Assembly: GCA_025757985.1 (NCBI GenBank) | Contig: CP107210.1 | Location: 1,922,001 to 1,986,000, forward strand | Length of the DNA: 64,000 nucleotides | Direction: 5' to 3' | Source: Oscillospiraceae bacterium | GTDB lineage: Bacteria; Bacillota; Clostridia; Oscillospirales; Ruminococcaceae | Program-made: the position numbers and the translations under genes | The notes under the pieces: generated by a model | The model's database searches: none | Told to the model about the DNA's origin: nothing | The model's input: the letters and a program-made list of their open reading frames with translations, nothing else | In this document: piece by piece, positions 26,580 to 35,646 of the stretch | How the letters are laid out: each line of letters starts with the position of its first letter | Numbering within the stretch: position 1 is the first letter of the stretch

Positions 26580-26610
26580 CGACTATTTTCGACTATTTTG
26601 CACAAATCTG

Positions 26611-26640
26611 TTGCTTTTAACGGTAGCCATATACTATAAT
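26611..26640 (+). promoter_or_regulatory. Promoter of the signalling operon
   Basis: TTGCTT at 26611-26616 and TATAAT at 26635-26640 with an 18-base spacer, about 70 bases before the gene. Confidence 0.65.
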
Positions 26641-26709
26641 ATAGACAGTATGGGGGTCTGCGCCCCCTTCCCCGTGCAGGTTAAATTTTGTAAGGGCACA
26701 GGTGAGAGC

Positions 26710-28719
26710 ATGCGTGAAGCGAAACAGAGGATCCTGATTGCGGACGATTCCGCCATGAACCGCGCCATACTGACAGAGATGCTGGGTGACGGTTATGACA
26801 TTCTGGAGGCGGAGAACGGCCTGCAGGCCGTGTCGGTCATGCAGTCGGACGAGAATATCGACCTGCTGCTGCTTGACATCATGATGCCCGAGATGGACGG
26901 CTTTGAAGTGCTGGCCATGATGAAGAAATGTCACTGGATCGACGATATTCCCGTCATCATGATCTCTGCCGAGAATGCGTCCAGCTTTGTGGAGCGCGCC
27001 TATGACCTCGGCGCAAGCGACTATATCAGCCGCCCGTTTGACACCGCCGTGGTCCGCCGCCGCGTTATCAACACCCTGATGCTTTCTGCCAAGCAGAAGC
27101 GGCTGGTTCAGCTGGTGGCCGAGCAGGTCTACGAAAAAGAAAAAAGCAACTCCACGATGATCAACATCCTGAGCCATATCGTGGAATTCCGCAACGGCGA
27201 GAGCGGCCTGCATGTGCTGCACATCCAGACTGCAACCGAAATCCTGCTGCACACGCTGGTACAGCAGACCGACCGCTACAAGCTGACCTCCGCCGATATA
27301 TCGCTGATCAGCACGGCGTCCGCACTGCACGACATCGGCAAGATCAACATTCCCGAATCCATCCTGAACAAGCCCGGCAAGCTGACGAAGGAAGAATTTG
27401 ACACGATGAAGACCCACACCACGATCGGTGCGGAGATCCTCGACAAGCTGCCCTTCCAGCAGGAGAGCGATCTGGTCAAGACGGCCTACGCCATCTGCCG
27501 CTGGCACCACGAGCGGTATGACGGGCGCGGCTACCCGGACGGGCTGAGGGGGGAGCAGATCCCCATTGCCGCGCAGGTCGTGGCGATGGCCGATGTCTAT
27601 GACGCGCTGACGAGTGAGCGCTGCTACAAAAAGGCCTACAGCCATGACACCGCCATACAGATGATCCTGAACGGCGAGTGCGGTGCCTTCAACCCGCTGC
27701 TGCTGCAGTGCCTGCAGGAGGCCGCGCCGCGCCTGCAGGCCGAGCTGAGTACCTCCGCCGCAGCCGATGCCCCCCGCAACACCCTTGCCGAGGCGCAGCA
27801 CCTCTCGGAGACGCTGCTGGAGGAGAACGCGCTGCCCGGGCAGGACCGCATTCTCCGCGTGCTGTCGGTGCTGCGTGCCAAAGCGGACTTTTTTGTCAAA
27901 AACGCCCGCTGCATCCAAATGGAATACAACGATACCACGGGCCTGGTCCACTTTTCGCCGTGGGCGGTCGAGCATATGAAGGTCCCTGCCGAGCTGCATC
28001 TGCCCGAGGACATCGACAAATCCGCCTTCACGCGGGAGGGTATCCGCCGCATCCAGAAAGCGCTGCGCGCGACCACCAGTGCCCACCCCAACACCGAGCT
28101 TTCGATGCTGCTGCCCGTTGACGGCGAGCTGCGCTGGCACCGCATCGCCCTGCGCAGCATCTGGAGTGAGAACGATCCCCCCTTCTATCTGGGCGCAGTG
28201 GGGCAGGCAGCCCCCGTTGAGGAGCTTTGCGACTACCACCGCGAGCTTTCCCGCGATGTGCTGACCCACGCCTACAACCGCAGCTTTTTTGAGAGCCATC
28301 TGCTGCAGCAGATGGAGGCGGACGGCGTCCTGCTGCTTGACCTCGACCATTTCGGCACAATCAACGAGACCTACGGCCGTCAGGCCGGCGACATTGCGAT
28401 CCGCACCGTGGTGGGTGCGGTCTCGGCCTGTGTGCGCAGCAGCAGCGATGCGCTGGTGCGCTACGGTGATGACGAGTTCCTGCTGCTGTTCCCCCATATC
28501 TCGCCGCATATCTTTGCACAGCGGGCGGAGGAGATCCGCGCCTCGGTCGAGTCGATCCGGCTGACCGACTACCCCGACCTGCGCCTGACGGTCTCTCTCG
28601 GCGGCGTGTACGGCGCCTGCCCGATCGAGCCGGCCATTGTACAGGCCGAGACACTGCTGCACGATGCCAAGCAGACAAGAAACTGCTGCCTGCTCCGCCA
28701 ATATACTGAGGAAAAATGA
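26710..28719 (+). CDS. Response regulator with HD-GYP and GGDEF domains
   Basis: A 669-residue soluble regulator. The receiver domain covers about residues 5-120 with Asp 56 in LLLLDIMMPEMDG. An HD-GYP phosphodiesterase follows (about 145-340), with ALHDIGK and HHERYDGRGYPDGL intact. A linker (about 350-510) may be PAS-like. A C-terminal GGDEF domain (about 525-665) has LLLDLDHFGTIN and an altered signature RYGDDEF, in which the second Gly is Asp. The protein could degrade cyclic di-GMP, while its synthase half may be inactive or changed. The start at 26710 follows AGGTGAG; longer in-frame extensions include the promoter. HPt and kinase genes follow on the same strand. Confidence 0.88.
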   Translation: MREAKQRILIADDSAMNRAILTEMLGDGYDILEAENGLQAVSVMQSDENIDLLLLDIMMPEMDGFEVLAMMKKCHWIDDIPVIMISAENASSFVERAYDLGASDYISRPFDTAVVRRRVINTLMLSAKQKRLVQLVAEQVYEKEKSNSTMINILSHIVEFRNGESGLHVLHIQTATEILLHTLVQQTDRYKLTSADISLISTASALHDIGKINIPESILNKPGKLTKEEFDTMKTHTTIGAEILDKLPFQQESDLVKTAYAICRWHHERYDGRGYPDGLRGEQIPIAAQVVAMADVYDALTSERCYKKAYSHDTAIQMILNGECGAFNPLLLQCLQEAAPRLQAELSTSAAADAPRNTLAEAQHLSETLLEENALPGQDRILRVLSVLRAKADFFVKNARCIQMEYNDTTGLVHFSPWAVEHMKVPAELHLPEDIDKSAFTREGIRRIQKALRATTSAHPNTELSMLLPVDGELRWHRIALRSIWSENDPPFYLGAVGQAAPVEELCDYHRELSRDVLTHAYNRSFFESHLLQQMEADGVLLLDLDHFGTINETYGRQAGDIAIRTVVGAVSACVRSSSDALVRYGDDEFLLLFPHISPHIFAQRAEEIRASVESIRLTDYPDLRLTVSLGGVYGACPIEPAIVQAETLLHDAKQTRNCCLLRQYTEEK

Positions 28720-28745
28720 TTTCATTGTCAGAAAGGTGATTTACC

Positions 28746-29090
28746 ATGACATTACAGGAATTTTATGCCCGTGTCGGCGGCGATTACAGCGCCACCCTCA
28801 GCCGCCTGCCCAGCGAGGCACTCATCAAAAAATTTGTTCTGAAATACCCCGGCGACCCCAGCTTTGAGCAGCTGCGGGCTGCGCTGGACGCGCAGGACTG
28901 GGAGCTGGCTTTCCGTGCCAGCCACACCCTCAAGGGCGTGGCCCAGAACCTCGGCATGGACCGCCTGTACAAGGCCGCCGCCGCCCTCTGCGATGCGGTG
29001 CGCGGCCCCAAGCCGCTGGAGGATGCAAGCCTCTGGCCACCCGTCCTTGCCGCCCATGAGGAAGTGCTGGCGGCGGTCCGGGAACTGTAA
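28746..29090 (+). CDS. Histidine phosphotransfer (HPt) protein
   Basis: A 114-residue all-helical protein with the phospho-accepting His in FRASHTLKGVAQNLG. It would relay phosphate between the receiver domain of the hybrid kinase downstream and the receiver of the HD-GYP protein upstream. AGAAAGG precedes the ATG. The 26-base distance from the upstream stop supports co-transcription. Confidence 0.88.
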   Translation: MTLQEFYARVGGDYSATLSRLPSEALIKKFVLKYPGDPSFEQLRAALDAQDWELAFRASHTLKGVAQNLGMDRLYKAAAALCDAVRGPKPLEDASLWPPVLAAHEEVLAAVREL

Positions 29091-29171
29091 AGCACCCACT
29101 TGCAGGCCGGTCCTGCAGAATACTATGTGCGGTGCCTCTGCCGCCGCACAGGAAACCGGAGTGCTCCTGCC

Positions 29172-32015
29172 ATGTATAATAAAAAGGAGAGCTTTCCCGC
29201 CCTGCGGCGCGCGGTCTGCTGCCTGCTGCTTGCCAGTATGCTGCTGGCCGCACTACTGGGCTTTGCCATGCCCGCCAGCGCGGCGGGCAGCAATGACACC
29301 CCCCAGCGCACCCTGCGCGTAGGCTTTTACGCCTACACGGGCTACCATGTCATGGATAAGGACGGCCACCGCAGCGGCTATTCCTACGAGGTACTGCAGC
29401 GGATCGCCCAGTATGAGAATGTAAAGTTTGAGTATGTGGCCTACGACTGTAATGCCAACGAGGCCGCTGACATGCTGGAGCGTGGCGAGATCGACCTGCT
29501 GCCCACGCTGCGCAAGACGCCGGAGCGCGCCGAGCGCTTTGCCTTCTCCAGCGAGCCGATCTCCAATCTGGCCACAATGCTGACCGTCAAGGCCGGCAAC
29601 CGCAGCATCGTTGCGGGCGACTACGAAACCTACGACGGCATGATCGTCGGCATGAGCCGCCGCGGCAACGGCCGCAACCAGAGCTTTATCCATTACGCCG
29701 AGGAGCACGGCTTTACCTACACGCCGATCTACTTCGACACGGACGAGGAGCTTTCGCTGGCGCTGCGCACCGGGGTGATCACAGCGGCCGTTTCCAACCG
29801 GCTGCGCAAAACCAACAACGAGTGGATCATCGACACCTTTGACCTGCAGGACTGCTACATTGCCGTGCGCAAGGATGACAGCGCCACCCTGCAGCTGGTC
29901 AATGACGCACTGGCCAAGATGGACCGCGATGACCCCACCTGGCGCACGACCCTGTTTGACAAGTACAACAAGAACATCCACTCCAGCAACAAGCTCTACC
30001 TGACCGCCGCTGAGGAAAACTACATCACCACCCACAACGCAAACGGCACCATCTTTCAGGTTCTGGTCAACCCGGACCGCTACCCCTACTCCTATCTGGA
30101 CGAGGACGGCTGCCCGACCGGCATCATGGTAGACCTCTTTAAGCTCGTGGCGGACCGCGCCCAGCTGCACTACAGCTTTTTGGCACCGACCAGCCGCAGC
30201 GAATACCGCACGATGCTTGATAGCAGCGGTGCTGATTTCGTCATAGATTTCTCCGATGATTACTCCACGGCGGAGGATTACGGCTACCAGCTGACAAATT
30301 CCTACCTTTCGGCGGAGTTTTCATGGGTCATGCTGCGCAGCCACAGCGGCGGACTGAGCAAGGCGGTCGTGCCCGACAATTTCAACTCCGATTCGCTTGA
30401 GCTGCCGGGCCTGCAGGATATTTCAAATGTAAAATACGCAGATTCCTTTGACGACTGTCTGGCGGCTGTGCGCAGCGGCGATGCGGACGCCTGCTACACC
30501 TACACCTATCAGGCCGAGCGCGCCGTCTTTGACGATAAGTATAACGAGCTGCGCGCGATGCTCAGCGATGAGCGCCGCAGCTTCTGCATCGGCGTGCGCG
30601 CTGACTATGATGTACTTCTGCTCAGCGTGCTGAACAAGAGCGTGGACAGCCTGACCCGTGCCGATGTCGTGGCGCTGACCAATAAGTATATCAATCTGGG
30701 CCGGCAGGAATTCTCGCTGGTGCGCCTGACCTACCAGTATCCCCTCTTTGTGGTGCTCATCGTGCTCTGCGTGATCATCACCAATGTCTGCGTGGTGCTT
30801 TCGATGCGCGCGCGCCGCTTCCGCGATTTGACCGAGGCTGCCCTGCACCGTGCTGAGGAGGCCAGCGCCGCCAAGACCGAGTTTTTGTCCAACATGTCCC
30901 ACGACATCCGCACCCCCATCAACGGCATCATGGGCATGCTGGATATTGCCGAGGAAAACTTTGAGGATCAGGCCCGCGTCAGGGACTGCCTTACCAAGAT
31001 GCGGGGCGCAGCCTCCCACCTGCTGTCGCTCGTCAACGATGTGCTGGACATGTCCAAGATCGAGTCCGGCAGCATGAAGCTGCTCAACAATCCCTTTGAT
31101 CTGCGCGTGCTGCTGCAGGCCTGCTGCGACATCGTGGAGGGGCAGATCATTGAGCGCAAGCTTACCTTCACCAAGCAGATCGGCCCGTTCTGGCACCCCT
31201 ATCTCGTCGGCAGTGAGCTGCATGTCCGGCAGGTGCTGATCAATATCCTCTCCAACGCCGTCAAGTACACACCGGACGGCGGCACGATCCGCTTCTGCGC
31301 CAAGGAGACCCTGTATGAGGAGGGCCTTGTTCATCTGCGCATGGAGATCACGGACAACGGCATCGGCATGAGCGAGGAATTTCTGCAGCATATCTTTGAG
31401 CCCTTTACGCAGGAGCAGCGCTCAAGCCGCACCCACTACAAGGGCACAGGCCTCGGCATGGCCATCACGAAGAAGCTTGTTGACCAGATGCACGGCTCGC
31501 TCGATGTCGAGAGTGAGCCCGGCAAGGGCTCGACCTTCATCGTGCGGCTGTCGCTGCCGGTGGACCCCACGCCCCACCCTGTGGCCGCGCAGCAGCCCGC
31601 CAAGCAGGAGGAGACGCCGACCCTTGCGTGGCTGCACCTGCTGCTGGCCGAGGACAATGAGCTGAACAGCGAGATTGCTGTGACCCTGCTGGAGGCAGAG
31701 GGCGCCGAGGTGACGGCCGTGACCAACGGCCGCGAGGCGGTCGATGCCATCCAGCACGCCGCGCCCCACACCTACGATGCCGTCCTGATGGATGTCATGA
31801 TGCCCGAGATGAACGGCCTTGAGGCCACCCGCTGCATCCGCGCCTTTGAGGGCGTTGGCCCCGATGAGGGCACGCCGATCATTGCAATGACAGCCAATGT
31901 CTTTGCCGATGATGTGCGCGCCTGCCTCGAGTCCGGCATGAACAGCCATGTCGGCAAGCCGCTCGACATGCGGATCCTGATGCGCGAGATCCTCAAGTAC
32001 ACCCACCGAAGCTGA
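29172..32015 (+). CDS. EvgS-like hybrid kinase with two solute-binding domains
   Basis: A 947-residue membrane kinase. A signal/anchor helix (about residues 12-35) is followed by two tandem SBP_bac_3-type extracytoplasmic domains (about 45-265 and 285-520; LRVGFYAYTGYHVMDKDG starts the first). A helix near 545-570 then leads to HisKA with FLSNMSHDIRTPING and an ATPase domain with DNGIGMSEEF and GTGLGMAI. The receiver has its Asp in VLMDVMMPEMNG. Domain order matches EvgS/BvgS sensors, but the HPt is a separate protein here. The start at 29172 is chosen because the hydrophobic anchor follows directly; a CCGGAG site lies upstream. The ligand is unknown, with amino acids or small organic acids being typical of this fold. 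Confidence 0.9.
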   Translation: MYNKKESFPALRRAVCCLLLASMLLAALLGFAMPASAAGSNDTPQRTLRVGFYAYTGYHVMDKDGHRSGYSYEVLQRIAQYENVKFEYVAYDCNANEAADMLERGEIDLLPTLRKTPERAERFAFSSEPISNLATMLTVKAGNRSIVAGDYETYDGMIVGMSRRGNGRNQSFIHYAEEHGFTYTPIYFDTDEELSLALRTGVITAAVSNRLRKTNNEWIIDTFDLQDCYIAVRKDDSATLQLVNDALAKMDRDDPTWRTTLFDKYNKNIHSSNKLYLTAAEENYITTHNANGTIFQVLVNPDRYPYSYLDEDGCPTGIMVDLFKLVADRAQLHYSFLAPTSRSEYRTMLDSSGADFVIDFSDDYSTAEDYGYQLTNSYLSAEFSWVMLRSHSGGLSKAVVPDNFNSDSLELPGLQDISNVKYADSFDDCLAAVRSGDADACYTYTYQAERAVFDDKYNELRAMLSDERRSFCIGVRADYDVLLLSVLNKSVDSLTRADVVALTNKYINLGRQEFSLVRLTYQYPLFVVLIVLCVIITNVCVVLSMRARRFRDLTEAALHRAEEASAAKTEFLSNMSHDIRTPINGIMGMLDIAEENFEDQARVRDCLTKMRGAASHLLSLVNDVLDMSKIESGSMKLLNNPFDLRVLLQACCDIVEGQIIERKLTFTKQIGPFWHPYLVGSELHVRQVLINILSNAVKYTPDGGTIRFCAKETLYEEGLVHLRMEITDNGIGMSEEFLQHIFEPFTQEQRSSRTHYKGTGLGMAITKKLVDQMHGSLDVESEPGKGSTFIVRLSLPVDPTPHPVAAQQPAKQEETPTLAWLHLLLAEDNELNSEIAVTLLEAEGAEVTAVTNGREAVDAIQHAAPHTYDAVLMDVMMPEMNGLEATRCIRAFEGVGPDEGTPIIAMTANVFADDVRACLESGMNSHVGKPLDMRILMREILKYTHRS

Positions 32016-32061
32016 AGAATCTAAAGTCTGCGCCATTATTTTTTAACAAAAATTAAAAATT

Positions 32062-32135
32062 ACGCCCGCCTTATTGCAAAAACGATTTTTTCCGATGTAT
32101 AATGGAAAGGAATTTTTTTGGGATACGGCGGGCGT
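32062..32135 (+). promoter_or_regulatory. pyrG promoter flanked by an inverted repeat
   Basis: TTGCAA at 32074-32079 and TATAAT at 32098-32103, spacer 18. The 9-base arms ACGCCCGCC (32062-32070) and GGCGGGCGT (32127-32135) flank the promoter symmetrically. The arms could be an operator pair or chance in a GC-rich genome. Confidence 0.6.
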
Positions 32136-32164
32136 TTCTGCGTCCCCGGTATGGAGGGTGAATT

Positions 32165-33811
32165 ATGGCAACGAAGTATATTTTTGTGACCGGCGGCGTT
32201 GTCTCCGGTCTGGGCAAGGGCATCACGGCGGCCAGTCTGGGGCGGCTGCTTAAAACGCGCGGGCTGAAGGTCGCCAGCCAGAAGCTGGACCCCTATATCA
32301 ATGTGGACCCGGGCACGATGAGCCCGCTGCAGCACGGCGAGGTCTTTGTGACGGACGACGGCACCGAGACCGACCTCGACCTCGGCCATTATGAGCGCTT
32401 TACCGATGAAAACCTGAACAAATACTCCAACCTGACCACCGGCAAGGTCTACTGGAATGTCCTGAACAAGGAGCGTCAGGGCGCCTATCTGGGCCAGACC
32501 GTGCAGATCATCCCCCACATCACCAACGAGATCAAGAGCTACATCTACAACCTTGCCAAAAGCACCGAGGCTGATGTTGTCATCACCGAGATCGGCGGCA
32601 CGACCGGCGACATCGAGAGCCAGCCCTTTCTGGAGGCCATCCGTCAGGTCGGGCTGGAGCAGGGCCCCGAGAACTGCTGCTACATCCATGTCGTGCTGGT
32701 GCCCTACATTTCCGGCTCCGATGAGTACAAGTCCAAGCCGGCCCAGCACTCCTGCAAGGAGCTGCAGGGCATGGGCATCTGCCCCAACATCATCGTCCTG
32801 CGTGCCGATGGCCCGGTCGGCAATGACATCAAGCGCAAGATCAGCATGTTCTGCAATGTGCGCCCCGACTGCGTGATTGAGAACCTGACGATGCCGAGCC
32901 TTTACGAGTGCCCGCTGATGCTGGAATCCGCAGGGCTTACCAATGTTGTGGCCCGCCAGCTGCACCTGCAGACCCCGCCGAGCGACCTGACCGAGTGGAA
33001 AGAGCTGATCAGCCGCATTGCCACCCGCAGCAAGACCTGCACCATCGCACTGGTGGGCAAGTATGTCAAGCTGCACGATGCCTACCTCAGCGTTATGGAG
33101 AGCCTGTACCACGCCGGCTTTGAGAATGAGAGCAAGGTCGAGATCAAGTGGGTGGACAGCGAGCATCTGGTGGACCAGAGCTGCTGCGCCGAGGAGCTGG
33201 GCGATGTGGACGGCATCATCATTCCCGGCGGCTTCGGCGACCGCGGCATCGAGGGGATGATTCAGGCTGCCCAGTACGCGCGGGAGAACCATGTCCCCTA
33301 CTTCGGCATCTGTCTGGGTATGCAGATCATGGTCATGGAGTACGCCCGCAATGTGCTGGGCTACGCAGACGCCAACTCCAGCGAGTTTGCCCCCGAGGGC
33401 CATCACAATGTCATTGACCTGATGCCCGACCAGCAGGGCGTTGAGACGAAGGGCGGCACGATGCGGCTGGGCAAGTACCCCTGCACCATCACCCCCGGCA
33501 CCAGAATGGCCGAATGCTACGGCACAACTGAAATTGATGAGCGCCACCGCCACCGCTATGAGTTCAACAATGCGTTCCGCGCCGAGTTTGAGGAGAAGGG
33601 CCTTGTCATTGCCGGCACCAGCCCCGACGGCCGCCTTGTCGAGGCGGTCGAGATCCCGGGGCGCGACTTCCACCTCGGCGCACAGTTCCACCCCGAGTTC
33701 AAGAGCCGCCCGAACCGCGCCCATCCCCTGTTCAAGGGCTTCATCGCCGCCGCGCTGCAGTACCAGAGCGCGCACACCCCGACCGACCACCCTGCCTCGC
33801 TGGGGGAGTAA
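32165..33811 (+). CDS. pyrG: CTP synthase
   Basis: A 548-residue enzyme that aminates UTP to CTP with glutamine. The N-terminal synthetase domain starts TGGVVSGLGKGITAASLG (ATP loop), with the UTP-binding GTMSPLQHGEVFVTDDGTETDLDLGHYERF. The C-terminal class I glutaminase has the nucleophilic Cys in FGICLGMQ and the His-Glu pair in QFHPEFKSRP. The length is normal. GGAGGG precedes the ATG, and it is a single-gene unit with its own promoter and terminator. Confidence 0.98.
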   Translation: MATKYIFVTGGVVSGLGKGITAASLGRLLKTRGLKVASQKLDPYINVDPGTMSPLQHGEVFVTDDGTETDLDLGHYERFTDENLNKYSNLTTGKVYWNVLNKERQGAYLGQTVQIIPHITNEIKSYIYNLAKSTEADVVITEIGGTTGDIESQPFLEAIRQVGLEQGPENCCYIHVVLVPYISGSDEYKSKPAQHSCKELQGMGICPNIIVLRADGPVGNDIKRKISMFCNVRPDCVIENLTMPSLYECPLMLESAGLTNVVARQLHLQTPPSDLTEWKELISRIATRSKTCTIALVGKYVKLHDAYLSVMESLYHAGFENESKVEIKWVDSEHLVDQSCCAEELGDVDGIIIPGGFGDRGIEGMIQAAQYARENHVPYFGICLGMQIMVMEYARNVLGYADANSSEFAPEGHHNVIDLMPDQQGVETKGGTMRLGKYPCTITPGTRMAECYGTTEIDERHRHRYEFNNAFRAEFEEKGLVIAGTSPDGRLVEAVEIPGRDFHLGAQFHPEFKSRPNRAHPLFKGFIAAALQYQSAHTPTDHPASLGE

Positions 33812-33824
33812 TTTCATAAATTTT

Positions 33825-33851
33825 GCCCCGCCGTCAAGGCGGGGCTTTTTT
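33825..33851 (+). terminator. Intrinsic terminator of pyrG
   Basis: GCCCCGCC pairs with GGCGGGGC over a 5-base loop, followed by six T residues. Confidence 0.93.
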
Positions 33852-33852
33852 A

Positions 33853-33989
33853 GCCTTCCCCTGAGGGGGAAGGTGGCGCGAAGCGCCGGATGAGGGGCGT
33901 GTTATCTCAGCCACCCGGTACCAGGTGATTCCGGCAGCTCTGCCCCTCATCAGTCACCTTCGGTGACAGCTTCCCCCTTGGGGGAAGCC
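33853..33989. repeat. Intergenic palindromic repeat, family A
   Basis: GCCTTCCCCTGAGGGGGAAGGTGGC, GCGAAGCGCCGGATGAGGGG, a spacer, CCCCTCATCAGTCACC with TTCGGTGACAGC, and CTTCCCCCTTGGGGGAAG. This is a complete two-half unit directly behind the pyrG terminator. The rest of the gap to 34192 holds only the next promoter. Confidence 0.8.
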
Positions 33990-34134
33990 TTTTTGCTTCC
34001 CATCAATTTACAACTTTTTCACATTCTGCGCGCAGTAACACTTCCCCCTCGTTCGTATTAGTATACAGAAGCAGGCAGCCAAAGCCGCACAGTATTCTGT
34101 CGAAAACCCGGCTATATCTTGTGCGGAATTTCGC

Positions 34135-34164
34135 TTGTTTTATGCCCTGCCCGGGGCGTATAAT
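34135..34164 (+). promoter_or_regulatory. Promoter of the PAP2 gene
   Basis: TTGTTT at 34135-34140 and TATAAT at 34159-34164, spacer 18, about 29 bases before the chosen start. Confidence 0.6.
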
Positions 34165-34192
34165 GATACATCAACGAAAGGATGCAAACTGT

Positions 34193-34855
34193 ATGCGCAA
34201 CTGGTGTTCACGCCATCCGGTCTGGTTCATGGCGTTCTATGCTCTGTTTTATCTGACCTTTTTCGCGCTGCTGGAGCGCACGATCCAGTCCCCCGACCTG
34301 TGGGTCCACTGCCGGCTGGATGATCTGATCCCCTTCTGCAAATATGCCATTGTGCCGTATCTGCTGTGGTTCCCGTGGATTCCGTTCACCCTGTTTTACC
34401 TGCTGCACAAGGCCCCGCGCGGGGATTTCTGGCGGCTTTGCCTGCCGCTGTTCACCGGCATGACGATGGCACTGCTTTTCTACGCCATCGTACCGAACGG
34501 GCTGGCGCTGCGGCCGCGCTTTGTGCCGGGCAGCGACATTTTTGCCCAGCTTGTGCGCGCGATCTACCGCAGCGATACGCCGATGAATGTCTGCCCGTCC
34601 ATCCATGTTTTCAACTCGGTCACGCTGATGCTGGCCTATTACCGCAGCAGCATTTTTGACGCGCCGCGCCGCCGCTGGATGCGCCCGGCCGCCATGGTGC
34701 TGTGCGTGTCCATCACAATGTCCACGATGCTGCTCAAGCAGCACAGCGTCATTGATGTCGTATTTGGTCTGCTGCTGGCCCTGACACTGGATTACGCCGC
34801 CACAGCGCTGCAAAGCGTCCCCGCAAGACGCAGACGCCTGCCGGAGCGGTTGTAA
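34193..34855 (+). CDS. PAP2-superfamily membrane phosphatase
   Basis: A 220-residue protein with about six helices. The catalytic motifs of the PAP2 superfamily are visible: NVCPSIHVFNS and LLKQHSVIDVVFG, supplying the His residues, while the classical first motif KxxxxxxRP is degenerate. The arrangement resembles PAP2 members near inositol phosphorylceramide synthases. A lipid phosphatase or undecaprenyl-pyrophosphate phosphatase role is possible, which would suit the lipid-linked sugar operon next door (inference). The ATG at 34193 follows GAAAGGA; the ATG at 34163 overlaps the -10 box. Confidence 0.82.
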   Translation: MRNWCSRHPVWFMAFYALFYLTFFALLERTIQSPDLWVHCRLDDLIPFCKYAIVPYLLWFPWIPFTLFYLLHKAPRGDFWRLCLPLFTGMTMALLFYAIVPNGLALRPRFVPGSDIFAQLVRAIYRSDTPMNVCPSIHVFNSVTLMLAYYRSSIFDAPRRRWMRPAAMVLCVSITMSTMLLKQHSVIDVVFGLLLALTLDYAATALQSVPARRRRLPERL

Positions 34856-34858
34856 AGC

Positions 34859-34910
34859 AAAGCACCCCCTGCCTGTATTTGCCGTACAGGCAGGGGGTGC
34901 TTTATTGTTT
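34859..34910. terminator. Strong bidirectional terminator
   Basis: AAAGCACCCCCTGCCTGTA pairs perfectly with TACAGGCAGGGGGTGCTTT around TTTGCCG, followed by ATTGTTT. It serves the PAP2 gene and the convergent seven-gene operon. Confidence 0.92.
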
Positions 34911-34939
34911 ATGGTAAAGAGAGGGCTTTTGCTTTTCCG

Positions 34940-35287
34940 TTACAGTGCATACACTAAAATGCCCGCCACGATCATGACCAGCGCCGCGATCTTCTTAGGG
35001 TTCATCTTTTCATGGAAGATCGTCACGCCGAAGATCGTCACATAGAGATAGCCGGTGGCCTCCAGCACAGGGCCGATGTTCAGCGGCACGCCCTTGTATG
35101 CCAGCATCGTAAGCAGCGTACACCCCACAAAGAGGCCGTAGCCCAAAATCACACGCCAGTCGGTGTACTCTGCCACAAGGGAGGTATGCTCCCGCATAGC
35201 GGCCTTTTTCAGCAAGACCTGCGACACCGAGGACAGGAAGGTGCTGCACAGGTAAAGCAGCACATAGGGCAGCTGTGCCTGATTCAT
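34940..35287 (-). CDS. Small EamA/SMR-type transporter subunit B
   Basis: A 115-residue protein with four predicted helices (LLYLCSTFLSSVSQVLLKKAA, VILGYGLFVGCTLLTMLAY, GPVLEATGYLYVTIFG and the last 20 residues). It resembles ArnE/ArnF, which flip a polyprenyl-phosphate amino sugar across the membrane as a heterodimer. Its ATG overlaps the stop of the 120-residue sister gene by four bases, and it is the last gene of the operon. Assignment as one half of a flippase is based on fold and neighbours. Confidence 0.75.
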   Translation of the reverse strand: MNQAQLPYVLLYLCSTFLSSVSQVLLKKAAMREHTSLVAEYTDWRVILGYGLFVGCTLLTMLAYKGVPLNIGPVLEATGYLYVTIFGVTIFHEKMNPKKIAALVMIVAGILVYAL

Positions 35288-35646
35288 TTGCCGCCCTCCT
35301 CTTCGTTGTCGGCACGCACAAACAGCACGATGCCTGCAATGATGATGACGGCCCCCACGACCTGCCGCGGGGTGACGGCCTCGCCAAAGACGGCCATGCC
35401 CAGCAATATGCCCCAGACGACCGTGACAGCCTTATTGGCGTAGGCCGTTGTCAGCGGCAGATGCTTGATGACCTGCTGCCAGCCGATGGCATAGGCAACA
35501 AGCGCCGCCAGCATCAAACCGTACAGCAGAAGGAACGCCGCGCTCAAAAACGGCTGCTGCGCCGCCAGCTTGCTGCACACACTGCTGCCCGCATATACCC
35601 CCAAAATGACATGCAGCAGGAGGAACCATTTTGCCTGCTGCCTCAT
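35284..35646 (-). CDS. Small EamA/SMR-type transporter subunit A
   Basis: A 120-residue protein with four predicted helices and an EamA-like end (AVTPRQVVGAVIIIAGIVLFV). It overlaps the glycosyltransferase gene upstream and the sister gene downstream by four bases each. Two unequal small drug/metabolite-type proteins next to an ArnC-like GT2 are the pattern of the arnC-arnE-arnF group, suggesting a heterodimeric undecaprenyl-phosphate-sugar flippase. Confidence 0.75.
   Translation of the reverse strand: MRQQAKWFLLLHVILGVYAGSSVCSKLAAQQPFLSAAFLLLYGLMLAALVAYAIGWQQVIKHLPLTTAYANKAVTVVWGILLGMAVFGEAVTPRQVVGAVIIIAGIVLFVRADNEEEGGK

Noticed and set aside
26617..28725. 702-residue ORF antisense to the REC-HD-GYP-GGDEF gene
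   Set aside because: The forward frame has catalytic motifs; the reverse frame has none and no translation signals.
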